Below, piece by piece: positions 34,941 through 42,464 of a stretch of DNA of 64,000 bases (its first letter is position 1; each line of letters opens with the position of its first letter). Location: NCBI GenBank assembly GCA_029268145.1, contig JAJUHA010000004.1:1-64000 (forward strand). The letters are read 5' to 3'. The notes under the pieces were generated by a model. The model saw only the letters and a program-made list of their open reading frames with translations, did no database searches and was not told the DNA's origin. The stretch comes from Sphingomonadaceae bacterium. Its GTDB lineage: Bacteria > Pseudomonadota > Alphaproteobacteria > Sphingomonadales > Sphingomonadaceae. Both the position numbers and the translations under genes were made by a program.

Positions 34941-35104
34941 CCCAAGCCGTCCTCATTGCCGGGCACGCGTGCGGACGAAGCGCCCGCGCCGGGCCCCGAC
35001 CGCTCCGCTAGCGGCAACGGGCAGGGCCCGCAACTCGTCGAGCTTCAGTTTGGCAATCTTTCTCCTTTCGTGCGCTGCGCCTTCGCGCGGGGCATGAGGT
35101 GGCC

Positions 35105-36583
35105 ATGCACGGCATGAACGCCCGTCTCGCAATCGCCCGGAGCGCCGGCCACGCGGTGCCGGCGATCGAGGAGTCCAAGCTCCCGATCGACCTCATGGTC
35201 TTCATCATCCGGGTGCTCGAATTCCTGATCGTGCTCGGTTCCGGTGCCGTCGCGCTCTATCTCTGGAGCGACGTCATCGCGGCATCCGCGCTCTCCGACT
35301 ATCTCCGGGTCATTCTCGGAGGCGGGCTCCTGTTCGGGCTGATTGCCGAGATCGTCGGCACCTACGATCTCGACGCCCAGTTCTCGCTGCGCCGCGCCTG
35401 GCAGCGCCTGTTCACCAGCTGGGGCATGGTCGCGCTGTTCCTCATCACAACGGGCTTTCTCCTCAAGGTCTCGGCCGACTTCTCGCGCGGCTGGGCGCTG
35501 ACCTGGTTCGTCACCGGCGGCGTGATGCTGGCGGGCAGCCGTGCGGCCCTCACCCTCTGGCTGCGGCGCCTGAAGGGCCGCGGGGTGTTCGACAGCCGCG
35601 CCGTCATCTTCGGGGCTGGCGAGCAGGGCCAGCGCCTTGCCGGCTACATCCGCGGCAACGACCGTCTCACCATCTCGCTGCTCGGCTTCTTCGACGATCG
35701 GCGCGACGGCCGGGTGCCGGTCGTCGTCGACGAGCTGCCGGTGTTCGGAACGTCCGACGATCTCGTCGCCGCCATCCGCGAAGGGCTCATCGATCAGGTC
35801 ATCGTCGCGCTGCCCTGGTCGGCCGAGGAGCGGATCCGGAGCGTGGTGGCGAAGCTGGCGCTCACGCCCGTCCGGATCCGGCTTGCCCCCGATCTCGCCA
35901 GCTTCGCCTTCGCCCACCGGCCGCTGGTGCTGCTGGGCGACCTCCCGGTCCTCACCCTGTTCGAGCGGCCGATTTCCGGCACGGACGCCATCATCAAGCG
36001 TGCCGAGGACATCCTTCTCACCCTCGGCATTCTCGCGGTCATCTGGCCCATCCTCCTCGTCACCGCGATCGCGATCAAGCTGGACAGCCCCGGCCCCGTC
36101 TTCTTCCGCCAGCCGCGCGAGGGGTTCAACAACCGCCTGTTCGAGGTGCTGAAGTTCCGCTCCATGACGCACGAGAGTTGCGAGACCGACGGCATCCGCC
36201 AGGCCACGCGGGGCGACAAGCGGGTGACGCGGGTCGGTGCCTTCATCCGGCGCACGTCGATTGACGAACTGCCCCAGCTCCTCAACGTGCTCAAGGGCGA
36301 CATGTCGCTGGTCGGCCCGCGCCCGCACGCCCCCTCCACCCGCGCCGGCGGGCGCCTGTTCCACGAGGTGGTCCAGACCTACGCCGCGCGGCACAAGGTC
36401 AAGCCGGGTATGACCGGCTGGGCCCAGGTCTGTGGCTTCCGTGGCGAAACCGACACCGAGGACAAGCTGAGGAAGCGGGTCGAGCACGACCTTCACTACA
36501 TCGAGAACTGGTCGGTCGGCTTCGACCTCTACATCCTGTTTCGCACCGTCTTTGCTGTCCTCGCCCCCAGGAACGCCTTCTGA
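35105..36583 (+). CDS. undecaprenyl-phosphate glucose phosphotransferase (WcaJ type)
   Basis: The protein has about 492 residues with four N-terminal helices, a CoA-binding-like domain (SRAVIFGAGEQGQRLAGYI) and a fifth membrane segment (LGILAVIWPILLVTAIAIKL). The C-terminal bacterial sugar transferase domain has SPGPVFFRQPREGFN, FEVLKFRSMTHE, TSIDELPQLLNVLKGDMSLVGPRP and KPGMTGWAQVCG. It starts EPS repeat synthesis by moving glucose-1-phosphate to undecaprenyl phosphate. The start at 35105 has GAGG 5 nt upstream; GTG 35099 and ATG 35114 are alternatives. Confidence 0.93.
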   Translation: MHGMNARLAIARSAGHAVPAIEESKLPIDLMVFIIRVLEFLIVLGSGAVALYLWSDVIAASALSDYLRVILGGGLLFGLIAEIVGTYDLDAQFSLRRAWQRLFTSWGMVALFLITTGFLLKVSADFSRGWALTWFVTGGVMLAGSRAALTLWLRRLKGRGVFDSRAVIFGAGEQGQRLAGYIRGNDRLTISLLGFFDDRRDGRVPVVVDELPVFGTSDDLVAAIREGLIDQVIVALPWSAEERIRSVVAKLALTPVRIRLAPDLASFAFAHRPLVLLGDLPVLTLFERPISGTDAIIKRAEDILLTLGILAVIWPILLVTAIAIKLDSPGPVFFRQPREGFNNRLFEVLKFRSMTHESCETDGIRQATRGDKRVTRVGAFIRRTSIDELPQLLNVLKGDMSLVGPRPHAPSTRAGGRLFHEVVQTYAARHKVKPGMTGWAQVCGFRGETDTEDKLRKRVEHDLHYIENWSVGFDLYILFRTVFAVLAPRNAF

Positions 36584-36621
36584 CGCGGGGTGTCCGGCGG
36601 GCGATTGTTAACTCCTCGGCT

Positions 36622-36646
36622 CGGCTGTCAAAAAATCTTACAGCCG
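36622..36646. promoter_or_regulatory. dyad element upstream of the first PEP-CTERM sigma-54 promoter
   Basis: This is a 25-bp dyad with perfect 7-bp arms CGGCTGT / ACAGCCG around an AT-rich centre. Its 17-bp core TGTCAAAAAATCTTACA (36626-36642) recurs as TGTCAAATAAACTTACA at 37560-37576 before the second PEP-CTERM gene. Core-to-promoter distance is nearly identical (80 and 81 bp from core start to the -24 GG). It is a good candidate for the site of a sigma-54-dependent activator. Confidence 0.75.
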
Positions 36647-36703
36647 TCCGCGGGGCCGGAGAATGTGTCAGAGCCGATTCAAGGGGTTGCGGACGTTTCG
36701 AGT

Positions 36704-36720
36704 TTGGCACGATTCTTGCA
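36704..36720 (+). promoter_or_regulatory. sigma-54 promoter of PEPxxWA-CTERM gene 1
   Basis: TTGGCACGATTCTTGCA matches the RpoN consensus TGGCACG-N4-TTGCW exactly, with GG at 36706-36707 and GC at 36718-36719. The predicted transcription start is near 36731, giving a ~39-nt leader to the ATG at 36770, with GGAGGA as ribosome-binding site. Sigma-54 control of PEP-CTERM substrates, with a PrsK/PrsR-type activator, is known from other exosortase systems. No such regulator is encoded in this window. Confidence 0.87.
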
Positions 36721-36769
36721 TAGCCTCTATCAGGTGCGGGCATGCCCGCCAGGATTGGAGGAACGGTTC

Positions 36770-37468
36770 ATGATGAAGTCGCTCACCCGATTGGTCCTTG
36801 CCGGCGCCACCCTTGCCCTTGCAGCGTCTGCGGTTCCTGCCTCGGCGGTCACCACCTTCCGGCAGTTCCAGCAGGCCGATCCATTCGACGAGGTGTTCGT
36901 CTACACGCCGGGGGCGACCAGCACCTTCACCGGGACATACACCCTCGGCCTGTCCACGCCGCGCTTTGGCGTGCCGCCGATCTTCTTCCCCGTGACGGTG
37001 ACGATCGACGCGTCGACCACCGATCCGCTGATGGTCATGACCCCGACCACCTCGGCGCAGACCGGCTGGACGGGCACGATCACGCTGACCACCACCGATC
37101 CGCTCGTGCCTGGTGGCAATCTGCTGACCGTCACCTTCGCTGGCGGGGTCGCCCAGTTCGAGAATGACGGCACGGGCAACTGGTCGGCTGCGCTGGCGCT
37201 TGCCGCGCCGAGCGTCCCGGCGGCTCCCGGCGGGGCCTTCATCGCCTACCTGACCGACTATCTCCCGCAGGACTGGATCGAGCTTTCGAACCAGAACAAC
37301 TTTGCGCTGAGCTTCTCGGGTGGCAACAGCATCGATGGCCCCTATGCCGCAACCGGCACCTTCGCGGCGGTCGTCCCCGAGCCGGCCACCTGGGCGATGC
37401 TGATCGCCGGCTTCGGCCTCGTCGGCTACGCGGCCCGTCGCCGTCGGGTGGTCGCATCGGTCGCCTGA
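36770..37468 (+). CDS. PEPxxWA-CTERM sorting-domain protein 1
   Basis: The 232-residue protein has an N-terminal Sec signal ending SAVPASA and a beta-rich, Thr/Gly-rich middle. The C-terminal sorting signal is PEPATWAM at 203-210, then hydrophobic LIAGFGLVGYAA and RRRR. The middle has LSTPRFGVPPIFFPVTV, GNLLTVTFAGGVAQFENDGTG and a repeated TTTDPL phrase. It is a predicted substrate of exosortase V encoded 3 kb upstream, ending at the cell surface or in the EPS. Its paralog at 37713 is about three quarters identical by eye. The ATG 36770 precedes a second ATG; the first has the better-spaced site. Confidence 0.93.
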   Translation: MMKSLTRLVLAGATLALAASAVPASAVTTFRQFQQADPFDEVFVYTPGATSTFTGTYTLGLSTPRFGVPPIFFPVTVTIDASTTDPLMVMTPTTSAQTGWTGTITLTTTDPLVPGGNLLTVTFAGGVAQFENDGTGNWSAALALAAPSVPAAPGGAFIAYLTDYLPQDWIELSNQNNFALSFSGGNSIDGPYAATGTFAAVVPEPATWAMLIAGFGLVGYAARRRRVVASVA

Positions 37469-37493
37469 TCTATTCTCATCCCTTTTCGTCCGG

Positions 37494-37537
37494 GGCGCCG
37501 GGCTCCACCTTGACGTGGAGCCCGGCGCCTGCGTTTT
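37494..37537 (+). terminator. intrinsic terminator after PEP-CTERM gene 1
   Basis: A 15-bp perfect stem (37494-37508 with 37515-37529) with a 6-nt CTTGAC loop is followed by TGCGTTTT. It stands 25 bp after the gene-1 stop, so the second PEP-CTERM gene needs its own promoter, which is present at 37639. Confidence 0.87.
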
Positions 37538-37559
37538 GGCAGAAGCCCTGCCGTGCCGC

Positions 37560-37576
37560 TGTCAAATAAACTTACA
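37560..37576. promoter_or_regulatory. conserved upstream element of the second PEP-CTERM gene
   Basis: TGTCAAATAAACTTACA differs from the element at 36626-36642 at two of 17 positions. The outer arms are less symmetric than in the first copy (CGC...CGCC). It starts 81 bp before the -24 GG, the same helical register as copy 1 within one base. Predicted activator-binding site. Confidence 0.73.
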
Positions 37577-37638
37577 CGCCGGGGAATGTGACGGTTTCGG
37601 GTCATAGGAAAATCAATGACTTGGCGTTCCTGATCGAG

Positions 37639-37655
37639 TTGGCACGGTTCTTGCA
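37639..37655 (+). promoter_or_regulatory. sigma-54 promoter of PEPxxWA-CTERM gene 2
   Basis: TTGGCACGGTTCTTGCA is identical to the gene-1 promoter except for one spacer base, with GG at 37641-37642 and GC at 37653-37654. The predicted start is near 37666, giving a ~47-nt leader to the ATG at 37713, with AAGAGGAG before it. Confidence 0.87.
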
Positions 37656-37712
37656 GCCCGTTGGGCAAGGGTCGGTCTGGGTTCCGACCCGTGAGCCCAA
37701 GAGGAGTCATCC

Positions 37713-38411
37713 ATGTCGCGTTTCCTGAAGTTCGGGGTTGCTGCAGCCGCGTTCGCGGGCGTGCTCGCCGCGCCGGCCGCCGCCGTGACCACCTTCCGCC
37801 AGTTCCAGCAGTCGAACCCGTTCGTCGAGAATTTCGCCTACACCAACGCGGCAACGAGCACCTTCGTTGGCAGCTATGATCTTGCGCTGTCGACGCCGCG
37901 CTTCGGGGTTCCGCCGATCTTCTTCCCGGTGACGGTCACGATCAACGCGTCCACCACCGACCCGCTGATGATGATGAACCCGACCACCTTCGGTCAGACC
38001 GGCTGGTCCGGCACCATCACCGTCACGACCACCGATCCGGTGGTGCCCGGTGGCAACCTTCTCACCGTCACCTTCTCCGGCGCGGTCGCCCAGTTCGAGA
38101 ACGACGGCACCGGCAACTGGGCCGCGGCGCTTGCACTTGCGGCGCCGAACGTTCCGGTCAACCCGGGCGATCCGTTCATCACCTACCTCACCAGCTACCT
38201 GCCGCAGGCGTGGGTGAACATCTCCAACCAGAACAACTTCGCCGTCAGCTTCTCGGGCGGGAGCGACATCGAGGGGCCCTATGCGGCCACCGGGACCTTC
38301 GCGGCCGTGAACATCGTGCCCGAGCCGGCGACCTGGGCGATGCTCATCGCCGGCTTCGGCCTCGTCGGCTTCGCGGCGCGTCGCCGGCGCACGGTTGCCA
38401 CGATCGCCTGA
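37713..38411 (+). CDS. PEPxxWA-CTERM sorting-domain protein 2
   Basis: This 232-residue paralog of the preceding protein has the same layout and near-identical central blocks (VTTFRQFQQ, LSTPRFGVPPIFFPVTV, GNLLTVTFSGAVAQFENDGTG). It has a signal peptide ending APAAA, and the C-terminal signal is PEPATWAMLIAGFG then hydrophobic residues and RRRR. It should be processed by the same exosortase. Duplication including the regulatory region is evident because promoters and upstream elements are also conserved. The function of the mature protein is unknown. Confidence 0.93.
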   Translation: MSRFLKFGVAAAAFAGVLAAPAAAVTTFRQFQQSNPFVENFAYTNAATSTFVGSYDLALSTPRFGVPPIFFPVTVTINASTTDPLMMMNPTTFGQTGWSGTITVTTTDPVVPGGNLLTVTFSGAVAQFENDGTGNWAAALALAAPNVPVNPGDPFITYLTSYLPQAWVNISNQNNFAVSFSGGSDIEGPYAATGTFAAVNIVPEPATWAMLIAGFGLVGFAARRRRTVATIA

Positions 38412-38430
38412 TCGAGCGCCATTCGTCCGC

Positions 38431-38466
38431 AAGGGGGCGGGTCTCCTTCGGGAGGCCCGCCCCTTG
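38431..38466. terminator. hairpin terminator between PEP-CTERM gene 2 and pdxH
   Basis: A long G/C stem (AAGGGGGCGGG.CTCC with GGAG.CCCGCCCCTT) closed by the very stable C(TTCG)G tetraloop lies between two convergent genes. The T run is short (TTGCATCTT), so it may work as a bidirectional weak terminator or mRNA 3'-end stabiliser. Confidence 0.75.
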
Positions 38467-38502
38467 CATCTTCGGCGCCTGGCCGCCGATGCCGGGCAGG
38501 AC

Positions 38503-39087
38503 CTAGGGGTAGAGCAGGCCCATCGCCCAGTGCTCGCCCCTGCGGTCGAAGCGTTCGCGGTGGTGCTGCCGGCCGTCGCGGTCCTCCCAGAACTCGATCC
38601 AGCGCGGCACGATCCGGATGCCCGACCAGAAGGGCGGCCGCGGCACCATGCCCGGATAGCGCGCCGCCATCTCGGCAAGCCGGGCCTCGAACGTCTCCCG
38701 CCGGTCGAGCGGACGGGACTGGGCGGACGCCCAGGCCGAGAGCTGGCTGGCGCGCGGCCGGGTGGCGAAATAGCCGTCGGCCTCGGCATCCGGCACCGGC
38801 CCGACCGGCCCCTCGAGCCGGACCTGGCGGCGCAGGGACTTCCAGTGGAAACAGAGCGCCGCCTCGGGCACGTCGGCAAGCTGGCGGCCCTTGGCGCTCT
38901 CGAGGTTGGTGTAGATGACGAAGCCGCTCGCGTCGAAACGCTTCAGCAGCACCATGCGCACGTCGGGACGGACCGCGCCGTCGGCATCGCGCGCGACGGT
39001 CGCAAGCGCGCAGGCATTGGGGTCATTCACTTCGGTCGCCTCGGCTTCCGCCAGCCAGCGCCCGAACCTCTCTACCGGATCGTCCAT
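38503..39087 (-). CDS. pdxH: pyridoxamine 5'-phosphate oxidase
   Basis: The 194-residue FMN enzyme oxidises pyridoxine/pyridoxamine phosphate to pyridoxal phosphate. Conserved blocks include RPDVRMVLLKRFDASGFVIYTN (FMN site), KSLRRQVRLEG and the C-terminal signature EFWEDRDGRQHHRERFDRRG with WAMGLLYP. The usual family length is ~200-215; it is slightly short at the N-terminus but all key blocks are present. It is convergent with PEP-CTERM gene 2 and divergent from the DnaJ-like gene. Confidence 0.96.
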   Translation of the reverse strand: MDDPVERFGRWLAEAEATEVNDPNACALATVARDADGAVRPDVRMVLLKRFDASGFVIYTNLESAKGRQLADVPEAALCFHWKSLRRQVRLEGPVGPVPDAEADGYFATRPRASQLSAWASAQSRPLDRRETFEARLAEMAARYPGMVPRPPFWSGIRIVPRWIEFWEDRDGRQHHRERFDRRGEHWAMGLLYP

Positions 39088-39136
39088 GGGGGCGGACTAG
39101 GCCGGCTTGCGGCCCTCCGCAATGCGACCTACATAC

Positions 39137-39156
39137 CTGTTGTATTCTTGCAACAG
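39137..39156. promoter_or_regulatory. inverted repeat CTGTTG/CAACAG in the pdxH-dnaJ divergent region
   Basis: Six-base arms CTGTTG (39137-39142) and CAACAG (39151-39156) flank an 8-nt AT-rich spacer. They stand in the 107-bp gap between pdxH (minus) and the DnaJ-like gene (plus). This may be an operator or a promoter element. The evidence is symmetry and position only. Confidence 0.35.
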
Positions 39157-39194
39157 TAGGCGCAACCGCCGGGACCCACTAGACGCTTCCAGCC

Positions 39195-40091
39195 ATGGCC
39201 GACCCGTATGCGACGCTTGGTGTCGAAAGGACTGCCGACGAGGCCGCGATCAAGCGCGCCTACCGCAAGCTCGCCAAGGAGCTGCACCCGGACCGCAACG
39301 CCGACAATCCGAAGGCGGCGGAGCGCTTCAAGTCCGTGACTGCGGCCTACGAACTCCTCTCCGACAAGGCGAAGCGCGCGGCCTATGATCGTGGCGAGAT
39401 CGATGCCGATGGCAACCCGCGGATGCCGCGCGGGTTCGATGGCTTCGCCCGCGGTGGCCCGCGTCCGGGTGCGGGCGGTTTCCGCCAGCCCCCGCCCGGC
39501 GACATGGGCGGATTCGAGGCCGACTTCGGCGACATCCTCTCCGAACTCTTCGGCGCTGCCCGCGGCGGCCGGGCGGGCCCCCGCCCGGCAGCGAAGGGCC
39601 CCGACGTCGCCTACCGGCTGGCCGTGCCCTTTGCCGATGCGGCGCTGGCGAAGCCCCAGCGCGTCACCCTGCGCTCGGGCCGCACCGTCGACCTGAAGCT
39701 GCCGCCCGGAGTCGAGGATGGCCAGCAGCTCCGTCTGGCCGGGCAGGGGGAAGCTGGCCCGGGCGGGCCCGGCGACGCGCTCGTCACCATCGCGATCCAG
39801 CCCGACGCCCGGTTCGAGCGCGAAGGCGACGATGTCCGCGCCGACCTTGCCGTCCCGCTCGCAACGGCGGTGCTGGGCGGGAAGGTCCGCACTCCGACGC
39901 TCGAGGGAGACGTGATGCTGAACGTGGCGCCGGGAACCAGCTCGGGCAAGGTGATGCGCCTCAAGGGCAAGGGCTGGACGCGGCGCGACGGCAGCAGGGG
40001 CGATCTCCTCGTGCGGGTGATGGTCGAGGTTCCCGTCGGCGACGCCGCGCTCGAACAGCTGTTCCGCGAACGCCAGGCCGGGCAGCGTTGA
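39195..40091 (+). CDS. DnaJ C-terminal-domain co-chaperone (CbpA/type B J-protein)
   Basis: The 298-residue protein has an N-terminal J domain (DPYATLGVERTADEAAIKRAYR, with HPD in ELHPDRNAD). A Gly/Phe-rich linker leads to a DnaJ C-terminal substrate-binding region (VDLKLPPGVEDGQQLRLAGQG; GDLLVRVMVEVPV). It has no zinc-finger domain, so it belongs with CbpA/DjlA-like type B proteins rather than DnaJ. It stimulates DnaK ATPase and delivers substrate. The canonical dnaKJ operon is not here. Confidence 0.93.
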   Translation: MADPYATLGVERTADEAAIKRAYRKLAKELHPDRNADNPKAAERFKSVTAAYELLSDKAKRAAYDRGEIDADGNPRMPRGFDGFARGGPRPGAGGFRQPPPGDMGGFEADFGDILSELFGAARGGRAGPRPAAKGPDVAYRLAVPFADAALAKPQRVTLRSGRTVDLKLPPGVEDGQQLRLAGQGEAGPGGPGDALVTIAIQPDARFEREGDDVRADLAVPLATAVLGGKVRTPTLEGDVMLNVAPGTSSGKVMRLKGKGWTRRDGSRGDLLVRVMVEVPVGDAALEQLFRERQAGQR

Positions 40092-40109
40092 GGGCTTTCG
40101 GCGAGGCCG

Positions 40110-40949
40110 GTGGCCCTGCGCGCGCTCGTCCGTGAGGTGCTCGGCGCGGCGTGGCGCGACGGCGCAGTCCACGCCGGAAGCTTCGCCTATCTGGCACTCG
40201 TCACCCTGTTTCCAGCGGCGATCCTCGTCACGGCGGTCGCCGGGATCCTGGGCCGGTCCGAAGCCGGTGCCTACGCCATCGCCGGGTTCGTCGCGCTGCT
40301 GCCCCCGGCCGTCGCCGACGTCATTGCTCCCCTCCTCGACGAGGTGGTGGCCGAAACCTCGCGCGGCGCGCTCGGGCTTTCGCTGCTCGTCGGCCTGTGG
40401 ACCGTCTCGGGCTTTCTCTACAGCCTGCGCGCGCTCATCCTGAGAGCTCATGGGCAGGAAGACGACCAGCCCTACTGGAAGGCCCGGCTGCTGCTGACGG
40501 TCGGCGCGCTGGCCGCTGCCTCGGGGATGCTGCTGAGCCTTGCCCTTGCCGTCCTGCTTGCGCTGGCCGCCCGGCTCATGACCGCGGTCGGGCTCGGCGC
40601 GCTGGTCTCGCCCCTGACCTGGGCGGCGCCTGCCCTGATCGCCTTTGCCGCGCTGTGGCTGCTGTTCGCCGCGCTTGCTCCGCGGGCGGCGCAAGGCGGG
40701 CCCCACTGGCCCGGCGCGCTCCTCGTCATCCTGCTGTGGAGCCTCGGTGCGCTGCTGTTCGGCCCGGTGATGGCGGCAACCGGTGCGATGGCACGCACCT
40801 ACGGCGCGCTCGCCGGCGTCATGTTGGCGCTGCTCTTCTTCTATGGCATCGGCTTTGCCATCGTGCTCGGAGCGGAGACCAACGCGGCGCTGGCGAGGCG
40901 CCGCCGCGAGGCGCCGGACGCCGGCAGGGACAAGGGGATGAGGGCATGA
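40110..40949 (+). CDS. YihY/BrkB-family membrane protein
   Basis: The 279-residue protein has six predicted membrane helices. The family block FAYLALVTLFPAAILVTAVAG follows the N-terminal amphipathic helix, and the last helix pair carries GALAGVMLALLFFYGIGFAIVLGAETNA. This family was once annotated as ribonuclease BN, which is wrong; its function is unresolved. A GTG start (40110) with weak GAGG upstream is used. The stop overlaps the fabI start by four bases. Confidence 0.9.
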   Translation: MALRALVREVLGAAWRDGAVHAGSFAYLALVTLFPAAILVTAVAGILGRSEAGAYAIAGFVALLPPAVADVIAPLLDEVVAETSRGALGLSLLVGLWTVSGFLYSLRALILRAHGQEDDQPYWKARLLLTVGALAAASGMLLSLALAVLLALAARLMTAVGLGALVSPLTWAAPALIAFAALWLLFAALAPRAAQGGPHWPGALLVILLWSLGALLFGPVMAATGAMARTYGALAGVMLALLFFYGIGFAIVLGAETNAALARRRREAPDAGRDKGMRA

Positions 40950-41755
40950 CCGGACTGATGGCGGGCAAGCGCGGGCTCATCATGGGGGTGGCCAATGACC
41001 GCTCGCTCGCCTGGGGCATCGCGACCGCCCTGCATCGCGAGGGCGCGGCGCTCGCCTTCTCGACTCCGGGCGAGGCCTTCGCCCGCCGGGTGCGCCCGCT
41101 GGCGGACAGCCTGGGCTCCGGCCTCGTCCTCGACTGCGACGTGGCCGACGATGCCTCGATCGATTCCTGCTTCGCCGAACTGGCACGCCACTGGGACAGG
41201 CTCGACTTCCTCGTCCACGCCATCGGCTTTTCCGACAAGGAGGAGCTGCGCGGGCCCTATCTCGACACGTCACGCGCCAATTTCCGCCTGTCGATGGACG
41301 TTTCCTGCTACAGCTTCACGGCGGTTGCCCAGCGCGCCGTCCCGATGATGACGCAGGGGGGCAGCCTGCTCACCCTGTCCTACTATGGCGCGGAGAAGGT
41401 GGTGCCCCACTACAATGTCATGGGCCTCGCCAAGGCCGCGCTCGAGGCTTCGGTCAGGTATCTCGCCGTCGACCTCGGGCCGCGCGGCATCCGGGTCAAC
41501 GCCATCTCGGCAGGTCCGGTGAAGACGCTGGCTGCCTCCGGCATCGGCGACTTCCGCTACATCCTGAAGTGGAACGAGCTGAACGCTCCGCTCCGCCGCA
41601 ACACCAGCCTGGAGGATGTGGGGGGTGCGGGCCTCTATCTCCTCTCCGATCTCGCCTCGGGCGTGACCGGCGAGATCCACCATGTCGATTCGGGCTACAA
41701 CATCATCGGCATGAAGGCCGTGGATGCACCCGACATTGCGCTCGCGAAGGCGTAG
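40946..41755 (+). CDS. fabI: enoyl-[acyl-carrier-protein] reductase (FabI)
   Basis: The 269-residue NADH-dependent enoyl-ACP reductase completes each cycle of fatty-acid elongation. The FabI-type nucleotide motif is GLIMGVANDRSLAWGIA. The active-site tyrosine and lysine lie in YNVMGLAKAALE (Tyr-x6-Lys), and LSYYGAEKVVPHYN and ISAGPVKTLAASGIGDF are typical. The ATGA overlap with the BrkB gene couples them. FabI is the triclosan/isoniazid-class target family. Confidence 0.96.
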   Translation: MTGLMAGKRGLIMGVANDRSLAWGIATALHREGAALAFSTPGEAFARRVRPLADSLGSGLVLDCDVADDASIDSCFAELARHWDRLDFLVHAIGFSDKEELRGPYLDTSRANFRLSMDVSCYSFTAVAQRAVPMMTQGGSLLTLSYYGAEKVVPHYNVMGLAKAALEASVRYLAVDLGPRGIRVNAISAGPVKTLAASGIGDFRYILKWNELNAPLRRNTSLEDVGGAGLYLLSDLASGVTGEIHHVDSGYNIIGMKAVDAPDIALAKA

Positions 41756-41773
41756 CGCGGGGGCCTGCTGCCG

Positions 41774-42364
41774 CTACTCCACCCCGAAGTCGAACACGCG
41801 GACCCGCTTCGCGCCACCCCCGGGCGAGAGCAGCTGGACGAAGCCATATTCGCCGGGCGCGAGATCCGCCTTCGGCTGGATCCGGAACACGCCGGTGCGC
41901 ACCTTGACGCTCTCGTAGGCGATCCGTTCGGAGGCGGGGATGGGCTTCTCCTCGAAGCGCCAGTTGGCGCCTTCCGACAGCCGCACGAGGATGACGCCCG
42001 GCGTGGGCTGGCCATTCTCGCGCTCGCCGTCCCAGTCCCCCATCGCGGCTGCCTTGAGCTCGGGCGGGAGCGACCGGTCGAAATAGGCGTAGAAGATGGG
42101 GCGGCGCTCCGAAGTCTGGACCCGCGCGTTGAAGAGCGGGATCGTCAGCCGGCTGCCGGCAACTTCGAGCGTGAGCGGCCGGATCTTCGTCATCCGCCCG
42201 CCGGCCCCGGCAGCGCCCAGCAGGTAGAGGCCCGGCGAATGGGGAAGGTCCGGGTCTGGTGACTGGTCCGCGAAGGCCGGCGGAGCCGGTTGCGCGCCAG
42301 CCACGGTCGGCGCCGGCATCCCGAGAAGGAGGATCGCAGCGCCCAACGCCAGGAGTCCATGCAT
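41774..42364 (-). CDS. hypothetical exported protein
   Basis: This 196-residue protein has a signal peptide (MHGLLALGAAILLLGMPAPTVAGA). No known domain is recognised. The mature part has a motif-like SPGLYLLGAAGAGGRMTKI, a PIFYAYFDRSLPPELK segment and a C-terminal beta-rich GEYGFVQLLSPGGGAKRVRVFDFGV. The pattern could be a small beta-sandwich or carbohydrate-binding-like fold, but that is a guess. It is convergent with fabI (18 bp) and divergent from aroC. Confidence 0.65.
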   Translation of the reverse strand: MHGLLALGAAILLLGMPAPTVAGAQPAPPAFADQSPDPDLPHSPGLYLLGAAGAGGRMTKIRPLTLEVAGSRLTIPLFNARVQTSERRPIFYAYFDRSLPPELKAAAMGDWDGERENGQPTPGVILVRLSEGANWRFEEKPIPASERIAYESVKVRTGVFRIQPKADLAPGEYGFVQLLSPGGGAKRVRVFDFGVE

Positions 42365-42441
42365 GGCAATGCCTTTCCGACCGTTCGCCGAGAGGGGTTC
42401 GCAACGCGCGGCCACCTAGGCGATTTGCCAGGCGAGCGGCA

Positions 42442-42455
42442 ATCCCTCTAGGGAT
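42442..42455. promoter_or_regulatory. imperfect palindrome ATCCCT-CT-AGGGAT before aroC
   Basis: Six-base arms flank a 2-nt centre, 9 bp before the aroC ATG. The right arm contains AGGGA, which could itself be the ribosome-binding site, so the symmetry may be a coincidence or allow masking of that site. Low certainty. Confidence 0.3.
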
Positions 42456-42464
42456 GGCGCGGCA

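Noticed and set aside
42442-42455. Palindrome before aroC as a strong operator
   Set aside because: The right arm is likely just the ribosome-binding site; arms are short. Kept only as a low-confidence feature.
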